From Brachyhypopomus gauderio (Eukaryota; Chordata; Actinopteri; Gymnotiformes; Hypopomidae): DNA of 64,000 nt. Below the pieces are notes generated by a model. The model had not been told where the DNA came from, did not search any database, and saw only the letters and a program-made list of their open reading frames with translations. Location of the stretch: NCBI RefSeq assembly GCF_052324685.1, contig NC_135212.1, positions 49,813,898 to 49,877,897 on the forward strand. Direction: 5' to 3'. This document shows, one piece after another, positions 49,201-63,861 of the stretch (positions are counted from its first letter, which is position 1; each line of letters begins with the position of its first letter). The position numbers and the translations under genes are program-made.

Positions 49201-51499
49201 TGCGATTTCAAAGATGCAAACACTTTCACAGCACAAAAGCAGCCGAATCTGACTTGTGGGTCCTGCACTTACACCAGGAGACACGATTGTCAGAAATTTA
49301 AAAAAGCAACACCGACGAAGGTGGGATTCGAACACACGCGTGCTATGCACAATGGATTAGCAGTCCATCGCCTTAACCTCTCGGCCACCTCGTCAATTAT
49401 GGTTGTGTGTCGATTGCGATTTCAAAGATGCAAACACTTTCACAACACAAAAGCAGGCTTGTCTGACTTGTGGGTCCTGCACTTACATCAGGAGACACGA
49501 TTGTCAGAAATTAAAAAAAGCAACACCAACGAAGGTGGGATTTGAACACACGCGTGCTATGCACAATGGATTAGCAGTCCATCGCCTTAACCTCTCGGCC
49601 ACCTCGTCAATTATGGTTGTGTGTCGATTGCGATTTCAAAGATGCAAACACTTTCACAACACAAAAGCAGGCTTGTCTGACTTGTGGGTCCTGCACTTAC
49701 ATCAGGAGACACGATTGTCAGAAATTAAAAAAAGCAACACCGACGAAGGTGGGATTCGAACCCACGCGTGCAAAGCACAATGGATTAGCAGTCCATCGCC
49801 TTAACCTCTCGGCCACCTCGTCAATTACAGTTGTGTGTCGATTGCGATTTCAAAGATGCAAACACTATCACAGCACAAAAGGAGGCTTATCTGACTTGTG
49901 GGTCCTGCACTTATATCAGGAGACACGATTGTCAGAAATTAAAGAAAGCAACACCGACGAAGGTGGGATTCGAACCCACGCGTGCTATGCACAATGGATT
50001 AGCAGTCCATCGCCTTAACCTCTCGGCCACCTCGTCAATTACGGTTGTGTGTCGATTGCGATTTCAAAGATGCAAATACTTTCACAGCACAAAAGGAGGC
50101 GTATCTGACTTGTGGGTCCTGCACTTATATCAGGAGACACGATGGTCAGAAATTAAAGAAAGCAACACCGACGAAGGTGGGATTCGAACCCACGCGTGCT
50201 ATGCACAATGGATTAGCAGTCCATCGCCTTAACCTCTCGGCCACCTCGTCGTTTGTGGTTGTGTGTCGATAGCAATTTCAAAGAAGCAAACACTTTCACA
50301 GCACAAAAGAAGGCTTTTCTGACTTGTGGGTCCTGTAGTTACAGCAGGAGACACGATTGTCAGAAATTAAAGAAAGCAACACCGATGGAGGTGGGATTCG
50401 AACACACACGTGCTATGCATAATGGATTAGCAGTCCATCGCCTTAATCTATCCGCCACCTTGTCGTTTGTGCTTGTGTGTCGATTGCAATTTCAAAGATG
50501 CAAACACTTTCACAGCACAAAAGCAGCCGTATCTGACTTGTGGGTACTGCACTTACACCAGGAGACATGATTGTCAGAAATTAAAGAAAGCAACACCGAC
50601 GAAGGTGGGATTCGAACCCACGCGTGCTATGCACAATGGATTAGCAGTCCATCGCCTTAACCTCTCGGCCACCTCGTCAATTACGGTTGTGTGTCGATTG
50701 CGATTTCAAAGATGCAAATACTTTCACAGCACAAAAGGAGGCGTATCTGACTTGTGGGTCCTGCACTTATATCAGGAGACACGATGGTCAGAAATTAAAG
50801 AAAGCAACACCGACGAAGGTGGGATTCGAACCCACGCGTGCTATGCACAATGGATTAGCAGTCCATCGCCTTAACCTCTCGGCCACCTCGTCGTTTGTGG
50901 TTGTGTGTCGATAGCAATTTCAAAGAAGCAAACACTTTCACAGCACAAAAGCAGCCGTATATGACTTGTTGGTCCTGCACTTACAACAGGAGACACGATT
51001 GTCAGAAATTAAAGAAAGCAACACAGACGAAGGTGGGATTCGAACCCACGCGTGCTATGCACAATGGATTAGCAGTCCATCCCCTTAACCTCTTGGCCAC
51101 CTCGTCGTTTGTGGTTGTGTGTCGATTGCGATTTCAAAGATGCAAACACTTTCACAGCACAAATGGAGGCTTATCTGACTTGTGGGTCCTGCACTTATAT
51201 CAGGAGACACGATTGTCAGAAATTAAAGAAAGCAACACCGACGAAGGTGGGATTCGAACCCACGCGTGCTATGCACAATGGATTAGCAGTCCATCGCCTT
51301 AACCTCTCGGCCACCTCGTCGTTTGTGGTTGTGTGTCGATAGCAATTTCAAAGAAGCAAACACTTTCACAGCACAAAAGCAGCCGTATATGACTTGTTGG
51401 TCCTGCACTTACAACAGGAGACACGATTGTCAGAAATTAAAGAAAGCAACACCGACGAAGGTGGGATTCGAACCCACGCGTGCTATGCACAATGGATTA

Positions 51500-54400
51500 G
51501 CAGTCCATCCCCTTAACCTCTTGGCCACCTCGTCGTTTGTGGTTGTGTGTCGATTGCGATTTCAAAGATGCAAACACTTTCACAGCACAAAAGGAGGCTT
51601 ATCTGACTTGTGGGTCCTGCACTTATATCAGGAGACACGATTGTCAGAAATTAAAGAAAGCAACACCGACGAAGGTGGGATTCGAACCCACGCGTGCTAT
51701 GCACAATGGATTAGCAGTCCATCGCCTTAACCTCTCGGCCACCTCGTCAATTACAGTTGTGTGTCGATTGCGATTTCAAAGATGCAAACACTTTCACAGC
51801 ACAAAAGGAGGCTTATCTGACTTGTGGGTCCTGCACTTATATCAGGAGACACGATTGTCAGAAATTAAAGAAAGCAACACCGACGAAGGTGGGATTCGAA
51901 CCCACGCGTGCTATGCACAATGGATTAGCAGTCCATCGCCTTAACCTCTCGGCCACCTCGTCAATTACAGTTGTGTGTCGATTGCGATTTCAAAGATGCA
52001 AACACTATCACAGCACAAAAGGAGGCTTATCTGACTTGTGGGTCCTGCACTTATATCAGGAGACACGATTGTCAGAAATTAAAGAAAGCAACACCGACGA
52101 AGGTGGGATTCGAACCCACGCGTGCTATGCACAATGGATTAGCAGTCCATCGCCTTAACCTCTCGGCCACCTCGTCAATTACAGTTGTGAGTCGATTGCG
52201 ATTTCAAAGATGCAAACACTTTCACAGCACAAAAGGAGGCTTATCTGACTTGTGGGTCCTGCACTTACTTCAGGAGACAAGATTGTCAGAAATTAAAGAA
52301 AACAACACCGACGAATGTGGTATTCAAACCCACGCGTGCAAAGCACAATGGATTAGCAGTCCATCGCCTTAACCTCTTGGCTACCTCGTCGCTTGTGGTT
52401 TTGTGTCGATTGCGATTTCAAAGATGCAAACACTTTCACAGCACAAAAGCAGCCGAATCTGACTTGTGGGTCCTGCACTTACACCAGGAGACACGATTGT
52501 CAGAAATTTAAAAAAGCAACACCGACGAAGGTGGGATTCGAACACACGCGTGCTATGCACAATGGATTAGCAGTCCATCGCCTTAACCTCTCGGCCACCT
52601 CGTCAATTATGGTTGTGTGTCGATTGCGATTTCAAAGATGCAAACACTTTCACAACACAAAAGCAGGCTTGTCTGACTTGTGGGTCCTGCACTTACATCA
52701 GGAGACACGATTGTCAGAAATTAAAAAAAGCAACACCAACGAAGGTGGGATTCGAACCCACGCGTGCAAAGCACAATGGATTAGCAGTCCATCGCCTTAA
52801 CCTCTCGGCCACCTCGTCAATTGTGGTTGTGTGTCGATTGTGATTTCAAAGATGCAAACACTTTCACAGCACAAAAGCAGGCTTGTCTGACTTGTGGGTC
52901 CTGCACTTACATCAGGAGACACGATTGTCAGAAATTAAAAAAAGCAACACCGACGAAGGTGGGATTCGAACCCACGCGTGCAAAGCACAATGGATTAGCA
53001 GTCCATCGCCTTAACCTCTCGGCCACCTCGTCGTTTGTGGTTGTGTGTCGATAGCAATTTCAAAGAAGCAAGCACTTTCACAGCACAAAAGAAGGCCTTT
53101 CTGACTTGTGGGTCCTGTAGTTACAGCAGGAGACACGATTGTCAGAAATTAAAGAAAGCAACACCGACAAAGGTGGGATTCGAACCCACAAGTGCTATGC
53201 ATAATGGATTAGCAGTCCATCGCCTTACCCTCTCGGCCACCTTGTCGTTTGTGGTTGTGTGTCGATTGCGATTTCAAAGATGCAAACACTTTCACAGCAC
53301 AAAAGAAGGCTTATCTGACTTGTGGGTCCTGCACTTACACCAGGAGACACGATTGTCAGAAATTAAAGAAAGCAACATCGACGAAGGTGGGATTCGAACC
53401 CACGCGTGCTATGCACAATGGATTAGCAGTCCATCGCCTTAACCTCTCGGCCACCTCGTCGTGTGCGGTTGTGTGTCGATAGCAATTTCAAAGAAGCAAA
53501 CACTTTCACAGCACAAAAGAAGGCTTTTCTGACTTGTGGGTCCTGTAGTTACAGCAGGAGACACGATTGTCAGAAATTAAAGAAAGCAACACCGACGAAG
53601 GTGGGATTCGAACACACACGTGCTATGCATAATGGATTAGCAGTCCATCGCCTTAATCTATCGGCCACATTGTCGTTTGTGGTTGTGTGTCGATTGCGAT
53701 TTCAAAGATGCAAACACTTTCACAGCACAAAAGCAGCCGTATATGACTTGTGGGTCCTGCACTTACAACAGGAGACACGATTGTCAGAAATTAAAGAAAG
53801 CAACACCGACGAAGGTGGGATTCGAACCCACGCGTGCTATGCACAATGGATTAGCAGTCCATCCCCTTAACCTCTCGGCCACCTCGTCGTTTGTGGTTGT
53901 GTGTCGATTGCGATTTCAAAGATGCAAACACTTTCACAGCACAAAAGGAGGCTTATCTGACTTGTGGGTCCTGCACTTATATCAGGAGACACGATTGTCA
54001 GAAATTAAAGAAAGCAACACCGACGAAGGTAGGATTCGAACCCACGCGTGCTATGCACAATGGATTAGCAGTCCATCGCCTTAACCTCTCGGCCACCTCG
54101 TCGTTTGTGGTTGTGTGTCGATAGCAATTTCAAAGAAGCAAACACTTTCACAGCACAAAAGCAGCCGTATATGACTTGTGGGTCCTGCACTTACAACAGG
54201 AGACACGATTGTCAGAAATTTAAAAAAGCAACACCGACGAAGGTGGGATTCGAACCCACGCGAGCTATGCAAAATGGATAAGCAGTCCATCACCTTAACC
54301 TCTAGGCCACCTCGTCGTTTGTGGTTGTGTGTCGATAGCAATTTCAAAGAAGCAAACACTTTCACAGCAAAAAAGAAGGCTTTTTTGACTTGTGGGTCCT

Positions 54401-57400
54401 GCACTTACATCAGGAGACACGATTGTCAGAAATTTAAAAAAGCAACACCGACGAAGGTGGGATTCGAACCCACGCGTGCTATGCAAAATTGATTAGCAGT
54501 CCATCACCTTTACCTCTAGGCCACCTCGTCGTTTGTGGTTGTGTGTCGATTGCGATTTCAAAGATGCAAACACTTTCACAGCACAAAAGGCTTATCTGAC
54601 TTGTGGCTCCTCCACTTACACCAGGAGACACGATTGTCAGAAATTAAAGAAAGCAACACCGACGAAGGTGGGATTCGAACCCACACGTGCTATGCACAAT
54701 GGATTAGCAGTCCATCGCCTTAACCTCTCGGCCACCTCGTCAATTACGGTTGTGTGTCGATTGCGATTTCAAAGATGCAAATACTTTCACAGCACAAAAG
54801 GAGGCGTATCTGACTTGTGGGTCCTGCACTTATATCAGGAGACACGATGGTCAGAAATTAAAGAAAGCAACACCGACGAAGGTGGGATTCGAACCCACGC
54901 GTGCTATGCACAATGGATTAGCAGTCCATCGCCTTAACCTCTCGGCCACCTCGTCGTTTGTGGTTGTGTGTCGATAGCAATTTCAAAGAAGCAAACACTT
55001 TCACAGCACAAAAGAAGGCTTTTCTGACTTGTGGGTCCTGTAGTTACAGCAGGAGACACGATTGTCAGAAATTAAAGAAAGCAACACCGACGGAGGTGGG
55101 ATTCGAACACACACGTGCTATGCATAATGGATTAGCAGTCCATCGCCTTAATCTATCCGCCACCTTGTCGTTTGTGCTTGTGTGTCGATTGCAATTTCAA
55201 AGATGCAAACACTTTCACAGCACAAAAGCAGCCGTATCTGACTTGTGGGTACTGCACTTACACCAGGAGACATGATTGTCAGAAATTAAAGAAAGCAACA
55301 CCGACGAAGGTGGGATTCGAACCCACGCGTGCTATGCACAAATGATTAGCAGTCCATCGCCTTAACCTCTCGGCCACCTCGTCAATTACGGTTGTGTGTC
55401 GATTGCGATTTCAAAGATGCAAATACTTTCACAGCACAAAAGGAGGCGTATCTGACTTGTGGGTCCTGCACTTATATCAGGAGACACGATGGTCAGAAAT
55501 TAAAGAAAGCAACACCGACGAAGGTGGGATTCTAACCCACGCGTGCTATGCACAATGGATTAGCAGTCCATCGCCTTAACCTCTCGGCCACCTCGTCGTT
55601 TGTGGTTGTGTGTCGATAGCAATTTCAAAGAAGCAAACACTTTCACAGCACAAAAGAAGGCTTTTCTGACTTGTGGGTCCTGTAGTTACAGCAGGAGAGA
55701 CGATTGTCAGAAATTAAAGAAAGCAACACCGACGAAGGTGGGATTCGAACACACACGTGCTATGCATAATGGATTAGCAGTCCATCGCCTTAATCTATCG
55801 GCCACCTTGTCGTTTGTGCTTGTGTGTCGATTGCGATTTCAAAGATGCAAACACTTTCACAGCACAAAAGCAGCCGTATATGACTTGTGGGTCCTGCACT
55901 TACAACAGGAGACACGATTGTCAGAAATTAAAGAAAGCAACACCGACGAAGGTGGGATTCTAACCCACGCGTGCTATGCACAATGGATTAGCAGTCCATC
56001 CCCTTAACCTCTCGGCCACCTCGTCGTTTGTGGTTGTGTGTCGATTGCGATTTCAAAGATGCAAACACTTTCACAGCACAAAAGGAGGCTTATCTGACTT
56101 GTGGGTCCTGCACTTATATCAGGAGACACGATTGTCAGAAATTAAAGAAAGCAACACCGACGAAGGTGGGATTCGAACCCACGCGTGCTATGCACAATGG
56201 ATTAGCAGTCCATCGCCTTAACCTCTCGGCCACCTCGTCGTTTGTGGTTGTGTGTCGATAGCAATTTCAAAGAAGCAAACACTTTCACAGCACAAAAGCA
56301 GCCGTATATGACTTGTTGGTCCTGCACTTACAACAGGAGACACGATTGTCAGAAATTAAAGAAAGCAACACCGACGAAGGTGGGATTCGAACCCACGCGT
56401 GCTATGCACAATGGATTAGCAGTCCATCCCCTTAACCTCTTGGCCACCTCGTCGTTTGTGGTTGTGTGTCGATTGCGATTTCAAAGATGCAAACACTTTC
56501 ACAGCACAAAAGAAGGCTTATCTGACTTGTGGGTCCTGCACTTATATCAGGAGACACGATTGTCAGAAATTAAAGAAAGCAACACCGACGAAGGTGGGAT
56601 TCGAACCCACGCGTGCTATGCACAATGGATTAGCAGTCCATCGCCTTAACCTCTCGGCCACCTCGTCAATTACAGTTGTGTGTCGATTGCGATTTCAAAG
56701 ATGCAAACACTTTCACAGCACAAAAGGAGGCTTATCTGACTTGTGGGTCCTGCACTTATATCAGGAGACACGATTGTCAGAAATTAAAGAAAGCAACACC
56801 GACGAAGGTGGGATTCGAACCCACGCGTGCTATGCACAATGGATTAGCAGTCCATCGCCTTAACCTCTCGGCCACCTCGTCAATTACAGTTGTGTGTCGA
56901 TTGCGATTTCAAAGATGCAAACACTATCACAGCACAAAAGGAGGCATATCTGACTTGTGGGTCCTGCACTTATATCAGGAGACACGATTGTCAGAAATTA
57001 AAGAAAGCAACACCGACGAAGGTGGGATTCGAACCCACGCGTGCTATGCACAATGGATTAGCAGTCCATCGCCTTAACCTCTCGGCCACCTCGTCAATTA
57101 CGGTTGTGTGTCGATTGCGATTTCAAAGATGCAAATACTTTCACAGCACAAAAGGAGGCGTATCTGACTTGTGGGTCCTGCACTTATATCAGGAGACACG
57201 ATGGTCAGAAATTAAAGAAAGCAACACCGACGAAGGTGGGATTCGAACCCACGCGTGCTATGCACAATGGATTAGCAGTCCATCGCCTTAACCTCTCGGC
57301 CACCTCGTCGTTTGTGGTTGTGTGTCGATAGCAATTTCAAAGAAGCAAACACTTTCACAGCACAAAAGAAGGCTTTTCTGACTTGTGGGTCCTGTAGTTA

Positions 57401-58750
57401 CAGCAGGAGACACGATTGTCAGAAATTAAAGAAAGCAACACCGACGGAGGTGGGATTCGAACACACACGTGCTATGCATAATGGATTAGCAGTCCATCGC
57501 CTTAATCTATCCGCCACCTTGTCGTTTGTGCTTGTGTGTCGATTGCAATTTCAAAGATGCAAACACTTTCACAGCACAAAAGCAGCCGTATCTGACTTGT
57601 GGGTACTGCACTTACACCAGGAGACATGATTGTCAGAAATTAAAGAAAGCAACACCGACGAAGGTGGGATTCGAACCCACGCGTGCTATGCACAATGGAT
57701 TAGCAGTCCATCGCCTTAACCTCTCGGCCACCTCGTCAATTACGGTTGTGTGTCGATTGCGATTTCAAAGATGCAAATACTTTCACAGCACAAAAGGAGG
57801 CGTATCTGACTTGTGGGTCCTGCACTTATATCAGGAGACACGATGGTCAGAAATTAAAGAAAGCAACACCGACGAAGGTGGGATTCGAACCCACGCGTGC
57901 TATGCACAATGGATTAGCAGTCCATCGCCTTAACCTCTCGGCCACCTCGTCGTTTGTGGTTGTGTGTCGATAGCAATTTCAAAGAAGCAAACACTTTCAC
58001 AGCACAAAAGCAGCCGTATATGACTTGTTGGTCCTGCACTTACAACAGGAGACACGATTGTCAGAAATTAAAGAAAGCAACACCGACGAAGGTGGGATTC
58101 GAACCCACGCGTGCTATGCACAATGGATTAGCAGTCCATCCCCTTAACCTCTTGGCCACCTCGTCGTTTGTGGTTGTGTGTCGATTGCGATTTCAAAGAT
58201 GCAAACACTTTCACAGCACAAAAGAAGGCTTATCTGACTTGTGGGTCCTGCACTTATATCAGGAGACACGATTGTCAGAAATTAAAGAAAGCAACACCGA
58301 CGAAGGTGGGATTCGAACCCACGCGTGCTATGCACAATGGATTAGCAGTCCATCGCCTTAACCTCTCGGCCACCTCGTCAATTACAGTTGTGTGTCGATT
58401 GCGATTTCAAAGATGCAAACACTTTCACAGCACAAAAGGAGGCTTATCTGACTTGTGGGTCCTGCACTTACAACAGGAGACACGATTGTCAGAAATTAAA
58501 GAAAGCAACACCGACGAAGGTGGGATTCTAACCCACGCGTGCTATGCACAATGGATTAGCAGTCCATCCCCTTAACCTCTCGGCCACCTCGTCGTTTGTG
58601 GTTGTGTGTCGATTGCGATTTCAAAGATGCAAACACTTTCACAGCACAAAAGGAGGCTTATCTGACTTGTGGGTCCTGCACTTATATCAGGAGAGACGAT
58701 TGTCAGAAATTAAAGAAAGCAACACCGACGAAGGTGGGATTCGAACCCAC
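51500..58750. repeat. 7.2-kb segment, copy 2
   Basis: This is the second copy of the segment at 24.5-31.75 kb; the intervening 4.9-kb repeats have expanded between the two. Confidence 0.88.
54531..54659. other. Second spacer with the same 3-bp deletion
   Basis: Identical to the spacer at 27518-27646, offset 27,013 bp. It anchors the two copies of the 7.2-kb segment. Confidence 0.92.
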
Positions 58751-59153
58751 GCGTGCTATGCACAATGGATTAGCAGTCCATCGCCTTAACCTCTCGGCCA
58801 CCTCGTCAATTACAGTTGTGTGTCGATTGCGATTTCAAAGATGCAAACACTTTCACAGCTCAAAAGAAGGCTTTTCTGACTTGTGGGTCCTGCACTTACA
58901 ACAGGAGACACGATTGTCAGAAATTAAAGAAAGCAACACCGACGAAGGTGGGATTCAAACCCACGCGTGCTATGCACAATGGATTAGCAGTCCATCGCCT
59001 TAACCTCTCGGCCACCTCGTCAATTACTGTTGTGTGTCGATTGCGATTTCAAAGATGCAAACACTTTCACAGCACAAAAGGAGGCTTATCTGACTTGTGG
59101 GTCCTGCACTTATATCAGGAGACACGATTGTCAGAAATTAAAGAAAGCAACAC

Positions 59154-59235
59154 CGACGAAGGTGGGATTCGAACCCACGCGTGCTATGCTCAATGGATCA
59201 GCAGTCCATCGCCTTAACCTCTCGGCCACCTCGTC
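59154..59235 (-). tRNA. tRNA-Ser(GCU) with G37
   Basis: The plus strand reads ggatcagcag: the anticodon is still GCU but A37 is G. A second change (gctcaatgg) puts A opposite A in the variable stem. Purine 37 is kept, but t6A could not form. Confidence 0.82.
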
Positions 59236-62200
59236 AATTACGGCTGTGTGTCGATTGCGATTTCAAAGATGCAAATACTTTCACAGCACAAAAGGAGGCG
59301 TATCTGACTTGTGGGTCCTGCACTTATATCAGGAGACACGATTGTCAGAAATTAAAGAAAGCAACACCGACGAAGGTGGGATTCGAACCCACACGTGCTA
59401 TGCACAATGGATTAGCAGTCCATAGCCTTAACCTCTCGGCCACCTCGTCGTTTGTGGTTGTGTGTCGATAGCAATTTCAAAGAAGCAAACACTTTCACAG
59501 CTCAAAAGAAGGCTTTTCTGACTTGTGGGTCCTGTAGTTACAGCAGGAGACACGATTGTCAGAAATTAAAGAAAGCAACACAGACGAAGGTGGGATTCGA
59601 ACACACACGTGCTATGCATAATGGATTAGCAGTCCATCGCCTTAATCTATCGGCCACCTTGTCGTTTGTGCTTGTGTGTCGATTGCGATTTCAAAGATGC
59701 AAACACTTTCACAGCACAAAAGGAGGCTTATCTGACTTGTGGGTCCTGCACTTACAACAGGAGACACGATTGTCAGAAATTAAAGAAAGCAACACCGACA
59801 AAGGTGGGATTCGAACCCACGCGTGCTATGCACAATGGATTAGCAGTCCATCCCCTTAACCTCTCGGCCACCTCGTCGTTTGTGGTTGTGTGTCGATTGC
59901 GATTTCAAAGATGCAAACACTTTCACAGCACAAAAGGAGGCTTATCTGACTTGTGGGTCCTGCACTTATATCAGGAGACACGATTGTCAGAAATTAAAGA
60001 AAGCAACACCGACGAAGGTGGGATTCGAACCCACGCGTGCTATGCACAATGGATTAGCAGTCCATCGCCTTAACCTCTCGGCCACCTCGTCAATTACTGT
60101 TGTGTGTCGATTGCGATTTCAAAGATGCAAACACTTTCACAGCACAAAAGGAGGCTTATCTGACTTGTGGGTCCTGCACTTACAACAGGAGACACGATTG
60201 TCAGAAATTAAAGAAAGCAACACCGACGAAGGTGGGATTCGAACCCACGCATGCTATGCACAATGGATTAGCAGTCCATCCCCTTAACCTCTCGGCCACC
60301 TCGTCGTTTGTGGTTGTGTGTCGATTGCGATTTCAAAGATGCAAACACTTTCACAGCACAAAAGGAGGCTTATCTGACTTGTGGGTCCTGCACTTATATC
60401 AGGAGACACGATTGTCAGAAATTAAAGAAAGCAACACCGACGAAGGTGGGATTCGAACCCACGCGTGCTATGCACAATGGATTAGCAGTCCATCGCCTTA
60501 ACCTCTCGGCCACCTCGTCAATTACTGTTGTGTGTCGATTGCGATTTCAAAGATGCAAATACTTTCACAGCACAAAAGGAGGCGTATCTGACTTGTGGGT
60601 CCTGCACTTATATCAGGAGACACGATGGTCAGAAATTAAAGAAAGCAACACCGACGAAGGTGGGATTCGAACCCACGCGTGCTATGCACAATGGATTAGC
60701 AGTCCATCGCCTTAACCTCTCGGCCACCTCGTCGTTTGTGGTTGTGTGTCGATAGCAATTTCAAAGAAGCAAACACTTTCACAGCACAAAAGAAGGCTTT
60801 TCTGACTTGTGGGTCCTGTAGTTACAGCAGGAGACACGATTGTCAGAAATTAAAGAAAGCAACACCGACGGAGGTGGGATTCGAACACACACGTGCTATG
60901 CATAATGGATTAGCAGTCCATCGCCTTAATCTATCCGCCACCTTGTCGTTTGTGCTTGTGTGTCGATTGCAATTTCAAAGATGCAAACACTTTCACAGCA
61001 CAAAAGCAGCCGTATCTGACTTGTGGGTACTGCACTTACACCAGGAGACATGATTGTCAGAAATTAAAGAAAGCAACACCGACGAAGGTGGGATTCGAAC
61101 CCACGCGTGCTATGCACAATGGATTAGCAGTCCATCGCCTTAACCTCTCGGCCACCTCGTCAATTACGGTTGTGTGTCGATTGCGATTTCAAAGATGCAA
61201 ATACTTTCACAGCACAAAAGGAGGCGTATCTGACTTGTGGGTCCTGCACTTATATCAGGAGACACGATGGTCAGAAATTAAAGAAAGCAACACCGACGAA
61301 GGTGGGATTCGAACCCACGCGTGCTATGCACAATGGATTAGCAGTCCATCGCCTTAACCTCTCGGCCACCTCGTCGTTTGTGGTTGTGTGTCGATAGCAA
61401 TTTCAAAGAAGCAAACACTTTCACAGCACAAAAGCAGCCGTATATGACTTGTTGGTCCTGCACTTACAACAGGAGACACGATTGTCAGAAATTAAAGAAA
61501 GCAACACCGACGAAGGTGGGATTCGAACCCACGCGTGCTATGCACAATGGATTAGCAGTCCATCCCCTTAACCTCTTGGCCACCTCGTCGTTTGTGGTTG
61601 TGTGTCGATTGCGATTTCAAAGATGCAAACACTTTCACAGCACAAAAGAAGGCTTATCTGACTTGTGGGTCCTGCACTTATATCAGGAGACACGATTGTC
61701 AGAAATTAAAGAAAGCAACACCGACGAAGGTGGGATTCGAACCCACGCGTGCTATGCACAATGGATTAGCAGTCCATCGCCTTAACCTCTCGGCCACCTC
61801 GTCAATTACAGTTGTGTGTCGATTGCGATTTCAAAGATGCAAACACTTTCACAGCACAAAAGGAGGCTTATCTGACTTGTGGGTCCTGCACTTACAACAG
61901 GAGACACGATTGTCAGAAATTAAAGAAAGCAACACCGACGAAGGTGGGATTCTAACCCACGCGTGCTATGCACAATGGATTAGCAGTCCATCCCCTTAAC
62001 CTCTCGGCCACCTCGTCGTTTGTGGTTGTGTGTCGATTGCGATTTCAAAGATGCAAACACTTTCACAGCACAAAAGGAGGCTTATCTGACTTGTGGGTCC
62101 TGCACTTATATCAGGAGAGACGATTGTCAGAAATTAAAGAAAGCAACACCGACGAAGGTGGGATTCGAACCCACGCGTGCTATGCACAATGGATTAGCAG

Positions 62201-62577
62201 TCCATCGCCTTAACCTCTCGGCCACCTCGTCAATTACAGTTGTGTGTCGATTGCGATTTCAAAGATGCAAACACTTTCACAGCTCAAAAGAAGGCTTTTC
62301 TGACTTGTGGGTCCTGCACTTACAACAGGAGACACGATTGTCAGAAATTAAAGAAAGCAACACCGACGAAGGTGGGATTCAAACCCACGCGTGCTATGCA
62401 CAATGGATTAGCAGTCCATCGCCTTAACCTCTCGGCCACCTCGTCAATTACTGTTGTGTGTCGATTGCGATTTCAAAGATGCAAACACTTTCACAGCACA
62501 AAAGGAGGCTTATCTGACTTGTGGGTCCTGCACTTATATCAGGAGACACGATTGTCAGAAATTAAAGAAAGCAACAC

Positions 62578-62659
62578 CGACGAAGGTGGGATTCGAACCC
62601 ACGCGTGCTATGCTCAATGGATCAGCAGTCCATCGCCTTAACCTCTCGGCCACCTCGTC
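62578..62659 (-). tRNA. tRNA-Ser(GCU) with G37, second copy
   Basis: Same two changes as 59154-59235, exactly 3,424 bp later, as expected of the terminal higher-order repeat. Confidence 0.82.
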
Positions 62660-63861
62660 AATTACGGCTGTGTGTCGATTGCGATTTCAAAGATGCAAAT
62701 ACTTTCACAGCACAAAAGGAGGCGTATCTGACTTGTGGGTCCTGCACTTATATCAGGAGACACGATTGTCAGAAATTAAAGAAAGCAACACCGACGAAGG
62801 TGGGATTCGAACCCACACGTGCTATGCACAATGGATTAGCAGTCCATAGCCTTAACCTCTCGGCCACCTCGTCGTTTGTGGTTGTGTGTCGATAGCAATT
62901 TCAAAGAAGCAAACACTTTCACAGCTCAAAAGAAGGCTTTTCTGACTTGTGGGTCCTGTAGTTACAGCAGGAGACACGATTGTCAGAAATTAAAGAAAGC
63001 AACACAGACGAAGGTGGGATTCGAACACACACGTGCTATGCATAATGGATTAGCAGTCCATCGCCTTAATCTATCGGCCACCTTGTCGTTTGTGCTTGTG
63101 TGTCGATTGCGATTTCAAAGATGCAAACACTTTCACAGCACAAAAGGAGGCTTATCTGACTTGTGGGTCCTGCACTTACAACAGGAGACACGATTGTCAG
63201 AAATTAAAGAAAGCAACACCGACAAAGGTGGGATTCGAACCCACGCGTGCTATGCACAATGGATTAGCAGTCCATCCACTTAACCTCTCGGCCACCTCGT
63301 CGTTTGTGGTTGTGTGTCGATTGCGATTTCAAAGATGCAAACACTTTCACAGCACAAAAGGAGGCTTATCTGACTTGTGGGTCCTGCACTTATATCAGGA
63401 GACACGATTGTCAGAAATTAAAGAAAGCAACACCGACGAAGGTGGGATTCGAACCCACGCGTGCTATGCACAATGGATTAGCAGTCCATCGCCTTAACCT
63501 CTCGGCCACCTCGTCAATTACTGTTGTGTGTCGATTGCGATTTCAAAGATGCAAACACTTTCACAGCACAAAAGGAGGCTTATCTGACTTGTGGGTCCTG
63601 CACTTACAACAGGAGACACGATTGTCAGAAATTAAAGAAAGCAACACCGACGAAGGTGGGATTCGAACCCACGCATGCTATGCACAATGGATTAGCAGTC
63701 CATCCCCTTAACCTCTCGGCCACCTCGTCGTTTGTGGTTGTGTGTCGATTGCGATTTCAAAGATGCAAACACTTTCACAGCACAAAAGGAGGCTTATCTG
63801 ACTTGTGGGTCCTGCACTTATATCAGGAGACACGATTGTCAGAAATTAAAGAAAGCAACAC

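Larger units (their letters stand above)
32450..51300. repeat. 4.9-kb higher-order repeat, four copies
   Basis: The 23-unit repeat (4,922 bp) begins at about 32.45, 37.37, 41.44 and 46.36 kb. Copy 2 is 4,066 bp, lacking exactly four units, with the joint in the spacer at about 39.55-39.61 kb. Markers such as gatggagg (36473, 40539, 45461, 50383) and the lost T4 (37254 and equivalents) recur once per copy. Confidence 0.9.
31979..54530 (-). repeat. Run of 106 tRNA-Ser loci in phase
   Basis: Gene k occupies 31979+214k to 32060+214k for k=0 to 105. It contains the four copies of the 4.9-kb higher-order repeat and the start of the second copy of the 7.2-kb segment. It ends at the second spacer with a 3-bp deletion. 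Confidence 0.97.

Noticed and set aside
32450-51300. Simple assembly collapse or duplication artefact as the full explanation
   Set aside because: It cannot be excluded from sequence alone, but copies differ by single bases and by an exact four-unit deletion, which favours real copies.
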